From: Gaiellaceae bacterium | GTDB lineage: Bacteria; Actinomycetota; Thermoleophilia; Gaiellales; Gaiellaceae | DNA: 64,000 nt | Reading direction: 5' to 3' | Assembly (NCBI GenBank): GCA_026002995.1 | Contig: BPGK01000001.1 | Span: 1,984,001 to 2,048,000 of the forward strand | In this document: one piece after another, positions 26,646 through 37,768 of the stretch | How positions within the stretch are numbered: the first letter of the stretch is position 1 | Layout of the letters: every line of letters starts with the position of its first letter | Program-made: the position numbers and the translations under genes | Notes under the pieces: generated by a model | The model's input: the letters and a program-made list of their open reading frames with translations, nothing else | Databases searched by the model: none | What the model was told of the DNA's origin: nothing

Positions 26646-27503
26646 CTACGAGGCGCGGGCGCGCGGGCGCGAGGCGGCCTTGCTCTTCGGCGGCGCCGCC
26701 CGCGTTGCGCTCCGCTTCTTGGCCGCCTGGACGCTCGCCTTGAGCGCCTCCATGAGGTCGACCACGGGCGCCTCGGCGACCGGCTCGGGCTCGGCGATCT
26801 CCTCCCCGCGCAGCCTCGCGTCGAGGAGCGCTCGCAGATCGCGGCGGTACTCGCTGACGAGCTCGGCGGGGTCGAAGTCGCCGGCCATGCTCTCGATCAC
26901 CTGTCGGGCGAGCTCGAGCTCGGGCTCCCTGACCTCGGTCGCCGCGACGGCTTCCGCGATCTCGGCCTGCGAGTACACGTCCTCGGCCACGAAGAGCGTC
27001 TCGAGAACCAAGGCGTCTCCCCTCGCCCGCACGAGGCAGAGGCTCTCCCGCCCCGCGCGTACGAAGCGACCCAGCGCGGCGGTCTCGGTCTGACGCATCG
27101 CCTCGAGCAGGAGGACGTACGGCCGCCGCTGGGCCTGCGTCGTGGCCGGCACGAGGTAGTAGTGGCGGTCGAAGAAGATGGGATCGACCGACGCGACGGG
27201 CACGAACGTGCGAATCTCGATCGCCCGCGAGTCGTCCCGGCGCTCGAGCGCCTCCAGATCGGCGTCCTCGACGATCACGAACCGCCCCTTCGCAACCTCG
27301 TACCCGCGGACGATCTCGTCCTGGGAGACCTCCCGATCGTGGGTGGGGCACCAGCGCTTCTGCTTGATCGGCGTCGCGCACTCGCGATGGAGGAGCCGGA
27401 AGGAGACGTCCGACTGCCGCGCCGCCGGCTTGGTCGCAGGGGCGAGCCCGACGGGGATCGAGACGAGGCCGAAGCTGAGGGAGCCGTTCCAGGTTGTGCG
27501 CAT
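26646..27503 (-). CDS. ku: Non-homologous end-joining protein Ku
   Basis: This 285-aa homodimeric Ku ring binds DNA ends for NHEJ. It starts MRTTWNGSLSFGLVSIPVGL, typical of bacterial Ku, and has SFRLLHRECATPIKQKRWCP (metal-like Cys/His pair) and VVDLMEALKASVQAAKKRSA at the C-terminus with a basic tail. ATG 27503 is chosen, with TACAGT 9 nt upstream. LigD is not in this window. Confidence 0.95.
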   Translation of the reverse strand: MRTTWNGSLSFGLVSIPVGLAPATKPAARQSDVSFRLLHRECATPIKQKRWCPTHDREVSQDEIVRGYEVAKGRFVIVEDADLEALERRDDSRAIEIRTFVPVASVDPIFFDRHYYLVPATTQAQRRPYVLLLEAMRQTETAALGRFVRAGRESLCLVRARGDALVLETLFVAEDVYSQAEIAEAVAATEVREPELELARQVIESMAGDFDPAELVSEYRRDLRALLDARLRGEEIAEPEPVAEAPVVDLMEALKASVQAAKKRSATRAAPPKSKAASRPRARAS

Positions 27504-27512
27504 GGAGAGCGA

Positions 27513-27518
27513 ACTGTA
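27513..27518 (-). promoter_or_regulatory. Putative -10 box of ku
   Basis: The minus strand reads TACAGT, 9 nt before ATG 27503. Confidence 0.45.
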
Positions 27519-27563
27519 GAGGGGACCAGCCGACTTCGCCGTCCACGGGCGCACCCCTCCGAG

Positions 27564-27569
27564 TAAGCT
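27564..27569 (+). promoter_or_regulatory. Putative -10 box of acyl-CoA synthetase
   Basis: TAAGCT ends 7 nt before GTG 27577, giving a leaderless start. Confidence 0.45.
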
Positions 27570-27576
27570 CCCAGGC

Positions 27577-29367
27577 GTGGGCGCGACGGGATCCGGAGAG
27601 ATCCGGCCGATCCGACGCACGATCGCTCGGCTCTGGCGCGACGCAGTGGCCGCGGGCCGAACGCATCCGGCCTACCTGGTCGAGGGTCGGGAGGGTTGGT
27701 CACCCGTTACGTGGTCGGAGGCCGACGAGCTCGTCCGCGCGTACGCGAACGGTCTGCTCTGGCGCGGGGTGCGCAAGGGCGACGCCTTCGGCCTGCTCGC
27801 ACGGAACAGCCTCGAGTGGGCGCTCTTCGACTACGCGCTCGGCCTGATCGGAGCTGTTGGCGTCCCGATCTACGCCAACAGCTCGTCGAAAGACGTCGGC
27901 TACCTGCTCGGGCACTCCGAGGCCGTCGGCGTCCTCTGTGAAGACGCAGACCAGCGCGCCAAGGTCGACGAGGTCGCGGCCGCGCTCGAGCGGCTCCAGC
28001 ACGTGCTCACCTTCGACGACCTCGGAGCGCTCGCCGCCGAGGGGCGGGCGTTCGCCGACGAGAACCCGACCGCGCTCGACGAGGCCTCGGCTGCCATCGC
28101 CGAGGACGACCTCTTCACGATCATCTACACCTCGGGCACGACCGGGCCGCCGAAGGGCTGCATGATCAGCCACCGCAACTACTACGCGATGGCGGCCGTC
28201 TCGGACCAGATGGAGAGCCACTACCGGTCCGACGACGTGATGCTCCTCTACCTGCCGCTCGCACACAACTTCGGGCGCTTGATGCACCTGAGCGGGGCGT
28301 ATGTCGGCTTCACGATCGCCTTCCTCGCCGACCCGCTCCGCGTCGGAGAGGCGCTGCTCGCGGTGCGGCCGACGGTGCTGCCCAGCGTGCCGCGGGTGTT
28401 CGAGAAGGTGCACGCAGCCATCCAGGGGCGCTTCGACGAGGCGACGGGCCTGAAGCGGCGCCTGATCGACTGGTCACTGCCGATCGGACGCGAGGTCAGC
28501 CGCCTCCAGTCGGAAGGCAAGCCCATCCCGAGGCTCCTCGCGCTCCAGCACCGCGTCGCGGACCGACTCGTGTTCTCGAAGGTGCGCGAGCGGGTCGGCG
28601 GTCGTCTCCGGCTCCCGATCTCCGGCGGTGCGCCGCTCGCCGCCGAGATCGCAGAGTTCTTCGACGCGATCGGCATCCGCATCCTCGAGGGCTACGGCCT
28701 CAGCGAGTGCACCACCGCCGCGACCACGAATCGGCCCGAGCGGTACCGGTTCGGATCGGTCGGGCCTCCGCTCCCCGGCGTCGAGATCCGGATCGACGAC
28801 GACGGAGAGATCCTCATCCGGAGCGAGACCGTCTTCCAGGGGTACTTCAAGGACCCCGAAGCGACCGCGGAGGTGCTCACACCCGACGGCTGGCTGCGCA
28901 CGGGCGACATCGGGAGCCTGGACGAGGACGGCTTCCTCCACATCACCGATCGCAAGAAGGACATCATCGTCACCGCCGGAGGCAAGAACGTCGCCCCGCA
29001 GAACCTCGAGAACGACCTCAAGACGTCGAGGTACATCTCCCAGGCGCTCGTCGTCGGGGATCGCAGGCCGTACGTCGCCGCACTCGTCACCCTCGACCCG
29101 GAGGAGATCGGGCGCTGGGCCGCAGCTCGGGGCATTCCGGGCGATGTGGAGACCCTCGCCCGCGACGAGCGCGTCCGGGAGCTCATCCAGGGAGTCGTCG
29201 ACGAGGTGAACCGGGAGCGATCGCGCTACGAGCAGATCAAGCGCTTCGCGATCGTCCCCCGCGACTTCACGATGGAGGCCGGCGAGGTCACACCGACGCT
29301 CAAGCTGCGAAGAAGCGCAGTCATCGAGCACTTCCGCGCCGAGATCGACGCGCTCTACGCCGCCTGA
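27577..29367 (+). CDS. Long-chain fatty acid-CoA ligase (AMP-forming)
   Basis: This 596-aa ANL-superfamily enzyme activates a fatty acid to acyl-CoA through an acyl-adenylate. The P-loop-like IIYTSGTTGPPKGCMISHRN, the A5 motif ILEGYGLSECTTAATTN, DGWLRTGDIG and DRKKDIIVTAGGKNVAP are all present. The length matches FadD15-type long-chain synthetases. GTG start after TAAGCT. It is divergent from ku and convergent with nlpC/p60. Confidence 0.92.
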   Translation: MGATGSGEIRPIRRTIARLWRDAVAAGRTHPAYLVEGREGWSPVTWSEADELVRAYANGLLWRGVRKGDAFGLLARNSLEWALFDYALGLIGAVGVPIYANSSSKDVGYLLGHSEAVGVLCEDADQRAKVDEVAAALERLQHVLTFDDLGALAAEGRAFADENPTALDEASAAIAEDDLFTIIYTSGTTGPPKGCMISHRNYYAMAAVSDQMESHYRSDDVMLLYLPLAHNFGRLMHLSGAYVGFTIAFLADPLRVGEALLAVRPTVLPSVPRVFEKVHAAIQGRFDEATGLKRRLIDWSLPIGREVSRLQSEGKPIPRLLALQHRVADRLVFSKVRERVGGRLRLPISGGAPLAAEIAEFFDAIGIRILEGYGLSECTTAATTNRPERYRFGSVGPPLPGVEIRIDDDGEILIRSETVFQGYFKDPEATAEVLTPDGWLRTGDIGSLDEDGFLHITDRKKDIIVTAGGKNVAPQNLENDLKTSRYISQALVVGDRRPYVAALVTLDPEEIGRWAAARGIPGDVETLARDERVRELIQGVVDEVNRERSRYEQIKRFAIVPRDFTMEAGEVTPTLKLRRSAVIEHFRAEIDALYAA

Positions 29368-29379
29368 GGCTCGCGCGCC

Positions 29380-30558
29380 TCAGAGGATTCGGCGCGCACC
29401 GACATACGAGCCCCAGCGCTCGTCCATCGAGGAGATCTTGACGACGTCGCCGGTGTGCGGCGCGTGGATGAACTGTCCACCGCCGATGTAGATCCCCGCG
29501 TGGCCGAGCCCGCTGAAGAACACGAGGTCTCCAGGCGCGAGCTGATCCCGCGAGACCGGCACGCCGTAGGCGTACTGGGAGGCCGCATGGTGCGGGAGCG
29601 AGATCCCGATCTGCGCGTAGACGTACATGATGAAGCCGGAGCAGTCGAAGCCCTCGGACGGGCTCGCACCGCCCCACTTGTACGGGACGCCGAGGTACTG
29701 CATCGCGATGGCGACGACCTGCGCCGCGCGATCACCGTCCGGCGGCGCCGCGATCGGCACGGCGGCCTCCTGAGGCGCGGCGACCCCGGCGTCCGCGGCG
29801 CTCGCGATCGCCTCCTGGGCGGCCGCCTGCTGGGCTGCGAGCCGGGCTCGAGCCTGGGCTGCGAGCGCAGCCTGCCGACGGCGCTCTTCGGCCTGCATCC
29901 TCGCGATCTCGTCCCGGACGGACGAGAGCAGTCGCTGCCGGTCGGCGAGCCGCGCCTCGATCTCCCGGCGCTGCGCGGCGCGCTCGGCGACGATCCGCTC
30001 CTGCGCGGCTCTCGCCTCCTTCAGCCGGGCCCTGCGGGCCTCGACCTCCTTGCGGTACCGCTTGACGTCGCGGAGGATCTCGGCGTCCTGACTCGTCACC
30101 CGGTTGATGGCGTCGAGCCGATCGATGACGTCGTCCAGGCTCTTCGCGCCGAGGATGACCTCGAGCGTCGAGTCCCCGTCTCCGTTCACGTACAGATCGC
30201 GCAGCCGCTGCGCGATCCGTTGCTGGGCGACCCGGAGGCTCTTTCGCGCCGCGACGAGGTGGCGGCCGTTCGAGGCGAGGTCGGCCTCGATCCTGTCCAG
30301 CTCGATGTTCGCGAGGTTCCATGCTTCCGCGGCCTGCGCGACCTCGAGGTCGAGTTGCTCGATCTGGGCCATGATCGCCTGTGCCTGCTCGCGCTTCGAC
30401 TGGATCGACTGCGCGGAGGCGGAACCGACGGCAAGCAGGAGCCCCACGGCCAGCGCCGCGACGAGACTCGCTATCGGCGCCCACCCGGCGATCGGGCCCC
30501 TACCGAGGAGTCGACCCCGATGCCGGGCGGCCCCGCCGGTGGCGGTCCTGCCCGTCAC
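29380..30558 (-). CDS. Coiled-coil NlpC/P60 peptidoglycan endopeptidase
   Basis: This 392-aa secreted wall hydrolase resembles RipA-type enzymes. A signal peptide (ASLVAALAVGLLLAVGSASA, about 30-50) precedes a long coiled coil at about 50-260. The C-terminal NlpC/P60 domain carries catalytic Cys306 in FDCSGF, His353 in GHAGIYIG and His365 in FIHAPHTG. It cleaves peptidoglycan stem-peptide bonds. The GTG start lies 5 bp from a palindrome that overlaps its probable -10. Confidence 0.93.
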   Translation of the reverse strand: MTGRTATGGAARHRGRLLGRGPIAGWAPIASLVAALAVGLLLAVGSASAQSIQSKREQAQAIMAQIEQLDLEVAQAAEAWNLANIELDRIEADLASNGRHLVAARKSLRVAQQRIAQRLRDLYVNGDGDSTLEVILGAKSLDDVIDRLDAINRVTSQDAEILRDVKRYRKEVEARRARLKEARAAQERIVAERAAQRREIEARLADRQRLLSSVRDEIARMQAEERRRQAALAAQARARLAAQQAAAQEAIASAADAGVAAPQEAAVPIAAPPDGDRAAQVVAIAMQYLGVPYKWGGASPSEGFDCSGFIMYVYAQIGISLPHHAASQYAYGVPVSRDQLAPGDLVFFSGLGHAGIYIGGGQFIHAPHTGDVVKISSMDERWGSYVGARRIL

Positions 30559-30563
30559 AGGTG

Positions 30564-30584
30564 TCGGAGGCTAGCAGCCTCCGA
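30564..30584. promoter_or_regulatory. 21-bp palindrome over the nlpC/p60 -10 box
   Basis: TCGGAGGCT and AGCCTCCGA are perfect 9-bp arms with a 3-bp centre. The minus-strand TAGCCT (30568-30573) inside it ends 9 nt before the GTG of the NlpC/P60 gene. This could be a repressor operator or a 5' hairpin that controls the hydrolase. Confidence 0.5.
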
Positions 30585-30660
30585 AGACGCTTGCAACCCG
30601 GAGCCGCGCCAAAATCCCTGCTTCAGGGGGTGTTGCGAGGACGGGCGGCCCGACGTCTGG

Positions 30661-30666
30661 TAGGGT
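30661..30666 (+). promoter_or_regulatory. Putative -10 box of the 3D-domain gene
   Basis: TAGGGT ends 9 nt before GTG 30676. The divergent 117-bp region also holds a CCCTG/CAGGG hairpin (30616-30628) inside a looser GCAACCC/GGG-TTGC pairing. Confidence 0.45.
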
Positions 30667-30675
30667 CCTGCCCTC

Positions 30676-31059
30676 GTGCTCGGGAGAGGATCGCGACGGC
30701 GGACGGTCGCGCTCGCAGCCGCCGCGGGCGCCGCGCTCGCGCTCGGAGCCGGTCACGCCGGCAGCGCGCCGGTCGACCACGTCCAACGGGTGCCGAGCTA
30801 CAAGCTCCGCGTCGATGCGGTCGCGTACCATCTCCCGGGACGCACGGCGCTCGGGATCAAGACGCGCAAGGGCGTCGTCGCCGTCGACCCGAAGCTCATC
30901 CCGCTCGGCACGAAGCTGCACGTGCCCGGCTACGGGCATGCGATCGCGGCGGACGTCGGAACGGCCATCAAGGGGCGCATCATCGACCTCTGGATGCCGA
31001 GCCACGCCGCCGCCCGCCAGTGGGGACGTCGGACGGTGACGATCACCGTCTACCGCTGA
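30676..31059 (+). CDS. 3D-domain wall protein (RpfB/MltA-like fold)
   Basis: This 127-aa secreted protein has a short signal (TVALAAAAGAALALGAGHAG) and a 3D domain. That domain shows KGVVAVDPKLIPLGTKLHV, AIAADVGTAIKGRIIDLW with three Asp residues (AVD, AAD, IID), typical of the 3D family that sits on resuscitation-promoting or lytic factors. No glycosidase catalytic domain is attached. A role in peptidoglycan turnover is inferred from the family and from its divergence from an NlpC/P60 gene. Confidence 0.88.
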   Translation: MLGRGSRRRTVALAAAAGAALALGAGHAGSAPVDHVQRVPSYKLRVDAVAYHLPGRTALGIKTRKGVVAVDPKLIPLGTKLHVPGYGHAIAADVGTAIKGRIIDLWMPSHAAARQWGRRTVTITVYR

Positions 31060-31098
31060 GCGAAGCGGCTGCCTCGCCGAGACATCGAGACGCGGCTC

Positions 31099-31104
31099 TA
31101 CCCT
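31099..31104 (+). promoter_or_regulatory. Putative -10 box of dacB
   Basis: TACCCT ends 7 nt before GTG 31112, fitting a leaderless start. Confidence 0.45.
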
Positions 31105-31111
31105 GAGCCTC

Positions 31112-32323
31112 GTGCACCGTCTCCGACTCGTCGCGACCGTGACCCTGCTCGCGTGTCTCACCGGAGCAGCGAGCGCGAGCGAGCCCCGGTCTCCGGCCCG
31201 CAGCATCGCCGCCGACCTGCGCGCGGCTCTCGCGCAGCCGGGCGGCGACCGCTCGAGAACGGCCGCGCTCGCGGTCGATCTGCGCTCGGGGGAGACCGTG
31301 CTCGCCTGGAACGCCCGCATGCCGCTCCGCCCTGCATCGACCGAGAAGCTGGCGGTGGCCTTCGCGGCGCTCGAGGAGCTCGGCCCGCGGTACCGCTTCC
31401 GCACGACGGTCGAGGGCGACGGCTCCCGGCACGGGCACGTGTGGCACGGGAACCTCTACCTCGTGGGTGGGGGCGACCCGACGCTCTCGATCCGCGACCT
31501 CGAGCGGCTCGCGGCGCGAATCGCGGCGCTCGGCATCCGCCGGATCGACGGCCGCGTGCTCGGAGACGAGTCGCTCTTCGACACGCAGCGCGCGGCGCCG
31601 GGGTGGAAGCCGTCGTTCCTCGGCGACGAGTCCCCTCCCGTCTCCGCTCTCTCCGCCGCGGGCCGCCGCGGCCCGAGCGCGAACGGCTCGGCTGCCGCTG
31701 CAGCGCACGCCTTCGCCGAGGCGCTCCGGCGTCGCGGGATCCTCGTCTCCGGATCACCGGGAACGGGGGTAGCCCCGCTCGCCGCTGTGCCGCTCGCAGA
31801 GGATGCGTCTCCTCCGTTGCGGCTCGTCGTCCGCCTCCTGAATCGCGACAGCGACAACTTCGCCGCCGAGGTGCTCCTCAAGTCGCTCGGTGCGACGCGC
31901 GGGAGCCGCGGCTCGTTCGCCGGCGGCGCAGCCGTCGTCCGTCGCACGCTCGTCGAGGCCGGCGTCCCCATGTCCGGAGTCCGCATCGTCGACGGCTCCG
32001 GCCTCTCGGCGCACGACCGCACGACAGCCCGAACGCTCGTCGCGATCCTCCGAGCCGCGCTCGCGGATTCGGAGCTTCGTGAGCCGTTCGTGAGCTCCCT
32101 CGCCGTGGCAGGGGTCTCCGGAACGTTGGAGCATCGACTCGAGCGACCTCCCGTTCGCGGCCGCGTCCGCGCGAAGACCGGCACGACGAGTCGCGCGTCC
32201 GCGCTCGCAGGGCTCGTCGGGACGCGCTACGCCTTCGCGGTCGTGCAGAACGGGTCGCCCGTGGATGCCTGGTCGGCCCGGGCCGCGCAGGACCGGTTCG
32301 TCACGCTGCTCGCGGGCTCCTGA
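31112..32323 (+). CDS. dacB: D-alanyl-D-alanine carboxypeptidase, PBP4/S13 family
   Basis: This 403-aa secreted serine peptidase trims pentapeptides or cross-links in peptidoglycan. It has a signal peptide (VATVTLLACLTGAASAS), the active-site SxxK at Ser76-Lys79 in PASTEKL, a SDN-type motif in NRDSDNF, and KTG in RAKTGTTS. It is shorter than E. coli PBP4 (about 477 aa), with a reduced inserted domain. Its stop is 3 bp from the convergent ligA stop. Confidence 0.92.
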   Translation: MHRLRLVATVTLLACLTGAASASEPRSPARSIAADLRAALAQPGGDRSRTAALAVDLRSGETVLAWNARMPLRPASTEKLAVAFAALEELGPRYRFRTTVEGDGSRHGHVWHGNLYLVGGGDPTLSIRDLERLAARIAALGIRRIDGRVLGDESLFDTQRAAPGWKPSFLGDESPPVSALSAAGRRGPSANGSAAAAAHAFAEALRRRGILVSGSPGTGVAPLAAVPLAEDASPPLRLVVRLLNRDSDNFAAEVLLKSLGATRGSRGSFAGGAAVVRRTLVEAGVPMSGVRIVDGSGLSAHDRTTARTLVAILRAALADSELREPFVSSLAVAGVSGTLEHRLERPPVRGRVRAKTGTTSRASALAGLVGTRYAFAVVQNGSPVDAWSARAAQDRFVTLLAGS

Positions 32324-32326
32324 CGC

Positions 32327-34979
<2,653 letters not shown>

Positions 34980-34985
34980 ACAGCG

Positions 34986-34991
34986 ATCGTA
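34986..34991 (-). promoter_or_regulatory. Putative -10 box of the HAD-ligA operon
   Basis: The minus strand reads TACGAT, ending 6 nt before GTG 34979. Confidence 0.45.
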
Positions 34992-35001
34992 TCCGCGCGC
35001 G

Positions 35002-35140
35002 GTGGGGGCGAGGATCGTCCCGCCAGGGCGACCCGAGGGTCGCCCCCACGGGCGCAACACCGGGGTCAGGTCTCCCGTGTTGCAGCGAGAGAAGGCATCG
35101 CGCACGCGCGCAACGAACGGGACCTGACCCCGGTGTTGCG
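35002..35140. repeat. REP-like palindromic element with GGGGTCAGGTC core
   Basis: A perfect 20-bp inverted pair (CGCAACACCGGGGTCAGGTC at 35053-35072 and its complement at 35121-35140) forms an 88-bp element. A second nested inverted repeat precedes it (GTGGGGGCGA 35002-35011 with 35040-35049; GGGCGACCC 35026-35034 with 35037-35045). The core is shared with the array near 39.7 kb. Such cores are known from RAYT-associated REP sequences. No transposase is in the window. Confidence 0.75.
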
Positions 35141-35212
35141 CGGTACGCCTCGGCCGTCTAGCGCCCGTAGAGGCGAGGCTTGCCTCCCTCGCCCTCGCCT
35201 GCGTCTTCGACC

Positions 35213-35938
35213 TCAGTACTCGACCCGCTCGAGGTAGAGCCCCCACGGCGGAGCGGTGCGCCCGGCCTCGGAGCGGCGCCCACCTTCGAGCAGGGCCGCG
35301 ACCCGCTCGGGAGCGGCAGGACCCGCGTCCAGCATGGTTCCCACGAGCGTCCGCACCATGTGCCGGAGGAAGCTATCGGCGGTGATGGTGAAGTCGAGAC
35401 GCTCCCCGTCATGCTCCCAGTCGGCGGCGAGGACGGTTCGCACGAAGACCTCGTGCTGGCTCTGCGTCGGCGTGAAGGCTCGGAAGTCGTGCTCCCCCCG
35501 GAGGAGCGCAGCCGCTCCTCGAAGCGCCTCGTCATCGACCGGGCGGGGCCACCACAGCGCCCTCCGAGCAGCGAGCGGCGAGCGCACGCGCCGAACGAGC
35601 ACGCGGTAGCGGTACGAACGCGAGAGAGCGGAGAAGCGGGCGTGGAACCCGGGTGGCGCCTCCCTCGCGGCGAGCACGGCGACGTCCTCCGGCAGCACGG
35701 CGTTCAGCGCCTCCGCGACCCGCTGCGCGGGTGGCCCGCCCGCGACCTCGACGCTCGCGACCTGCCCGGTCGCGTGCACGCCGGCGTCGGTCCTCCCGGC
35801 GACCGCAAGCCCGTCCCAGCGCGGAAAGACCGCATCGAGCGCCTCGCGGAGCGCACCTTCCACCGTGCGCAGCCCCGGCTGCCGCGCCCACCCGCGGAAC
35901 TCCGTCCCGTCGTACTCGAGCGTGAGCGCGAGGATCAC
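35213..35938 (-). CDS. truA: tRNA pseudouridine(38-40) synthase
   Basis: This 241-aa enzyme isomerises U38-U40 in tRNA anticodon stems. Signatures are LTLEYDGTEFRGWARQPG at the start, the catalytic Asp in AGRTDAGVHATGQV, and SFLRHMVRTLVGTML. The GTG start overlaps the NfeD-like stop by 4 bases. It follows rplQ in many actinobacteria, and that order is kept apart from the small gene between. Confidence 0.95.
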   Translation of the reverse strand: MILALTLEYDGTEFRGWARQPGLRTVEGALREALDAVFPRWDGLAVAGRTDAGVHATGQVASVEVAGGPPAQRVAEALNAVLPEDVAVLAAREAPPGFHARFSALSRSYRYRVLVRRVRSPLAARRALWWPRPVDDEALRGAAALLRGEHDFRAFTPTQSQHEVFVRTVLAADWEHDGERLDFTITADSFLRHMVRTLVGTMLDAGPAAPERVAALLEGGRRSEAGRTAPPWGLYLERVEY

Positions 35939-36261
35939 CCGTCCACCGGCTCAACGACGAGCGTCAGTCCATCGACCTCGCGGACGACGACCCGCACGCC
36001 TCGATCGATGCCGCCCTCGCAGCGCGCCCTCCAGATCTCGCCCCGTACCTTCACTTGCCCTTCAGGCCGGACGTCGCTCACCGCCACCCCCTGTGTCCCC
36101 TCGAGGGACTCGATCCCGACCGATGCGCGCCGGCGCTGCGACCACCACAGGAAGAGCCCTGTCTCCGCGATCTCGATCGTCGCGCCGACGATGACCGCCA
36201 CGAGCCCCCACGGCGGCGGGAGCACGAAGATCGCGAGCGCGATCGAGACGAGGAGGATCAC
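35935..36261 (-). CDS. NfeD-like membrane protein
   Basis: This 108-aa protein has an N-terminal hydrophobic region (about 2-40, with two helices) and a C-terminal OB-fold-like NfeD domain beginning GIESLEGTQGVAVSDVRPEG, then VKVRGEIWRARCEGG. NfeD proteins work with stomatin-like or SPFH partners in membrane quality control, but no partner gene is adjacent. It lies between rplQ and truA, overlapping the latter by 4 bases. Confidence 0.82.
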   Translation of the reverse strand: MILLVSIALAIFVLPPPWGLVAVIVGATIEIAETGLFLWWSQRRRASVGIESLEGTQGVAVSDVRPEGQVKVRGEIWRARCEGGIDRGVRVVVREVDGLTLVVEPVDG

Positions 36262-36321
36262 CCGCCAAGCGTAGAGCCGCGCGCGGCCCGGACGACCAGG
36301 TGCGACGCCGTACCGGGGCCG

Positions 36322-36747
36322 CTAGGCGTCCGCTGCGGCGGGTTCCTGCTCGCGCCTCGCGCGCGCCAGAGCGTACGCGCTCGGCGCCGGCTCGTAGTCC
36401 ACGAGCTCGAGGTAGACCATCTCGGCGGCGTCGCCCTGACGCGGGCCGATCTTCACGATCCGCGTGTAGCCGCCCGGCCGATCTGCGAAGCGCGGCGCGA
36501 CGGTCGCGAAGAGCGTGTGCACGACGTCGTTCGAGCGGAGCGCGGCGAGCGCCTGCCGACGAGCGTGGAGGTCGCCGCGCTTGCCCAGGGTGATCATCTT
36601 CTCGACGAACGGCTTGACGGCCTTCGCCTTCGCCTCGGTCGTCTCGATGCGGCCGTGCTCGATCAGAGCGCCTGCGAGGTTGCAGTAGAGCGCCTTGCGA
36701 TGGGCGGAGTCCCGCCCGAGCTTCTTGCCGGCTCGCTGATGGCGCAT
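36322..36747 (-). CDS. rplQ: 50S ribosomal protein L17
   Basis: This 141-aa protein lies near the polypeptide exit region of the large subunit. [20 protein letters not shown] is the diagnostic N-terminus. A short Ala/Glu-rich tail extends past the core. It follows rpoA with a 4-bp gap as the last ribosomal gene of the alpha operon. Confidence 0.97.
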   Translation of the reverse strand: MRHQRAGKKLGRDSAHRKALYCNLAGALIEHGRIETTEAKAKAVKPFVEKMITLGKRGDLHARRQALAALRSNDVVHTLFATVAPRFADRPGGYTRIVKIGPRQGDAAEMVYLELVDYEPAPSAYALARARREQEPAAADA

Positions 36748-36751
36748 GGCG

Positions 36752-37723
36752 TCAGGCGAGCTCCTCGCCCTTGAGCGTGAGACCGTGCTGCGCGAGCGCC
36801 TCGCGGACCTCCTCGATCGACTTGCGGCCGAAGTTCGGAATGGCCACGAGCTCGCTCTCGGACTTCGACGTCAGGTCGCCGATCGTCTCGATGCCGACGC
36901 GCTTCAGGCAGTTGTACGAGCGGACGCCGAGCTCGAGCTCTTCGATCGGGAAGTTCTCCATCCCGTGGGTCACCGGAGACTCCGCAGCCGCCTCCGCAGC
37001 CGCCTCCGCGAAGCCCTCGATCCGATCGAGGTCGGTGAAGATGGCGAGCTGGCGGATGAGGATCTCGGCCGACTTCGCGATCGCCTCGCGCGGGTCGATG
37101 GAGCCGTCGGTCGTGACGTCGAGGACGAGCTTGTCGTAGTCGGTGCGCTGTCCGACACGCGCCGCCTCCACCTCGTACGCGACGCGGCGGACGGGGGAGA
37201 AGATCGAGTCGATCGGGATGACGCCGATCGTCGTCTCAGGCCCGCGGTTGAGCTCCGCGGGCACGTACCCGCGGCCGCGACCGATGGTGAGCGCCATCTC
37301 GAGCTTGCCCTTCGCGTCGAGGTTCGCGATCTCGAGCTCCGGATTCAGGATCTCGAGGTCGGCCGGCGCCTCGATGTCCGCGGCGGTCACGACCCCCGGG
37401 CCCTTCTTCGCGATGTAGACCTCGATCTCCGGCGACACGCCGTGCAACCGCACGATCAGGTTCTTGAGGTTCAGGATGATGTCGGTGACGTCCTCGCGGA
37501 CGCCCGGGAGCGTCGTGAACTCATGGGCGACGCCCTCGATCTTGACGGCGGTCACCGCAGCGCCCTCGAGCGAGGAGAGCAGCACGCGGCGCAACGAGTT
37601 CCCGAAGGTGTGGCCGAAGCCGCGGTCGAGCGGCTCGATCACGAACACGCCGCGGCGCTCGTCCATCTCCTCGTGGACGATTCGCGGGATCTGGAACTCC
37701 ATCAGGCTGGTGGATGTGGCCAA
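36752..37723 (-). CDS. rpoA: RNA polymerase subunit alpha
   Basis: This 323-aa subunit nucleates polymerase assembly. The N-terminal dimerisation domain (to about 230) includes [20 protein letters not shown]. The C-terminal DNA/activator domain begins about 250, with [21 protein letters not shown] kept the TTG start at 37723 because AAAGGA lies 7 nt upstream. An ATG at 37702 has no ribosome-binding site. Confidence 0.97.
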   Translation of the reverse strand: MATSTSLMEFQIPRIVHEEMDERRGVFVIEPLDRGFGHTFGNSLRRVLLSSLEGAAVTAVKIEGVAHEFTTLPGVREDVTDIILNLKNLIVRLHGVSPEIEVYIAKKGPGVVTAADIEAPADLEILNPELEIANLDAKGKLEMALTIGRGRGYVPAELNRGPETTIGVIPIDSIFSPVRRVAYEVEAARVGQRTDYDKLVLDVTTDGSIDPREAIAKSAEILIRQLAIFTDLDRIEGFAEAAAEAAAESPVTHGMENFPIEELELGVRSYNCLKRVGIETIGDLTSKSESELVAIPNFGRKSIEEVREALAQHGLTLKGEELA

Positions 37724-37748
37724 CGTGATCCTTTCTCTGCGTCAATCA

Positions 37749-37768
37749 GGGCAAGGCACGCCTCGCCC
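37749..37768. repeat. Palindrome abutting the rpsD stop (GGGCGAGGC family)
   Basis: GGGCAAGGC (37749-37757) and GCCTCGCCC (37760-37768) pair with one mismatch around AC. In the coding sense it begins right after AAGTAG, the end of rpsD. A near-identical element follows tuf at 52266-52285, and a degenerate copy lies near 35168-35193. Confidence 0.6.

Noticed and set aside
30559-30675. A cyclic-di-AMP (ydaO) riboswitch ahead of the NlpC/P60 gene
   Set aside because: Such switches often precede wall hydrolases, but the region is too short and lacks the conserved core that I could recognise.
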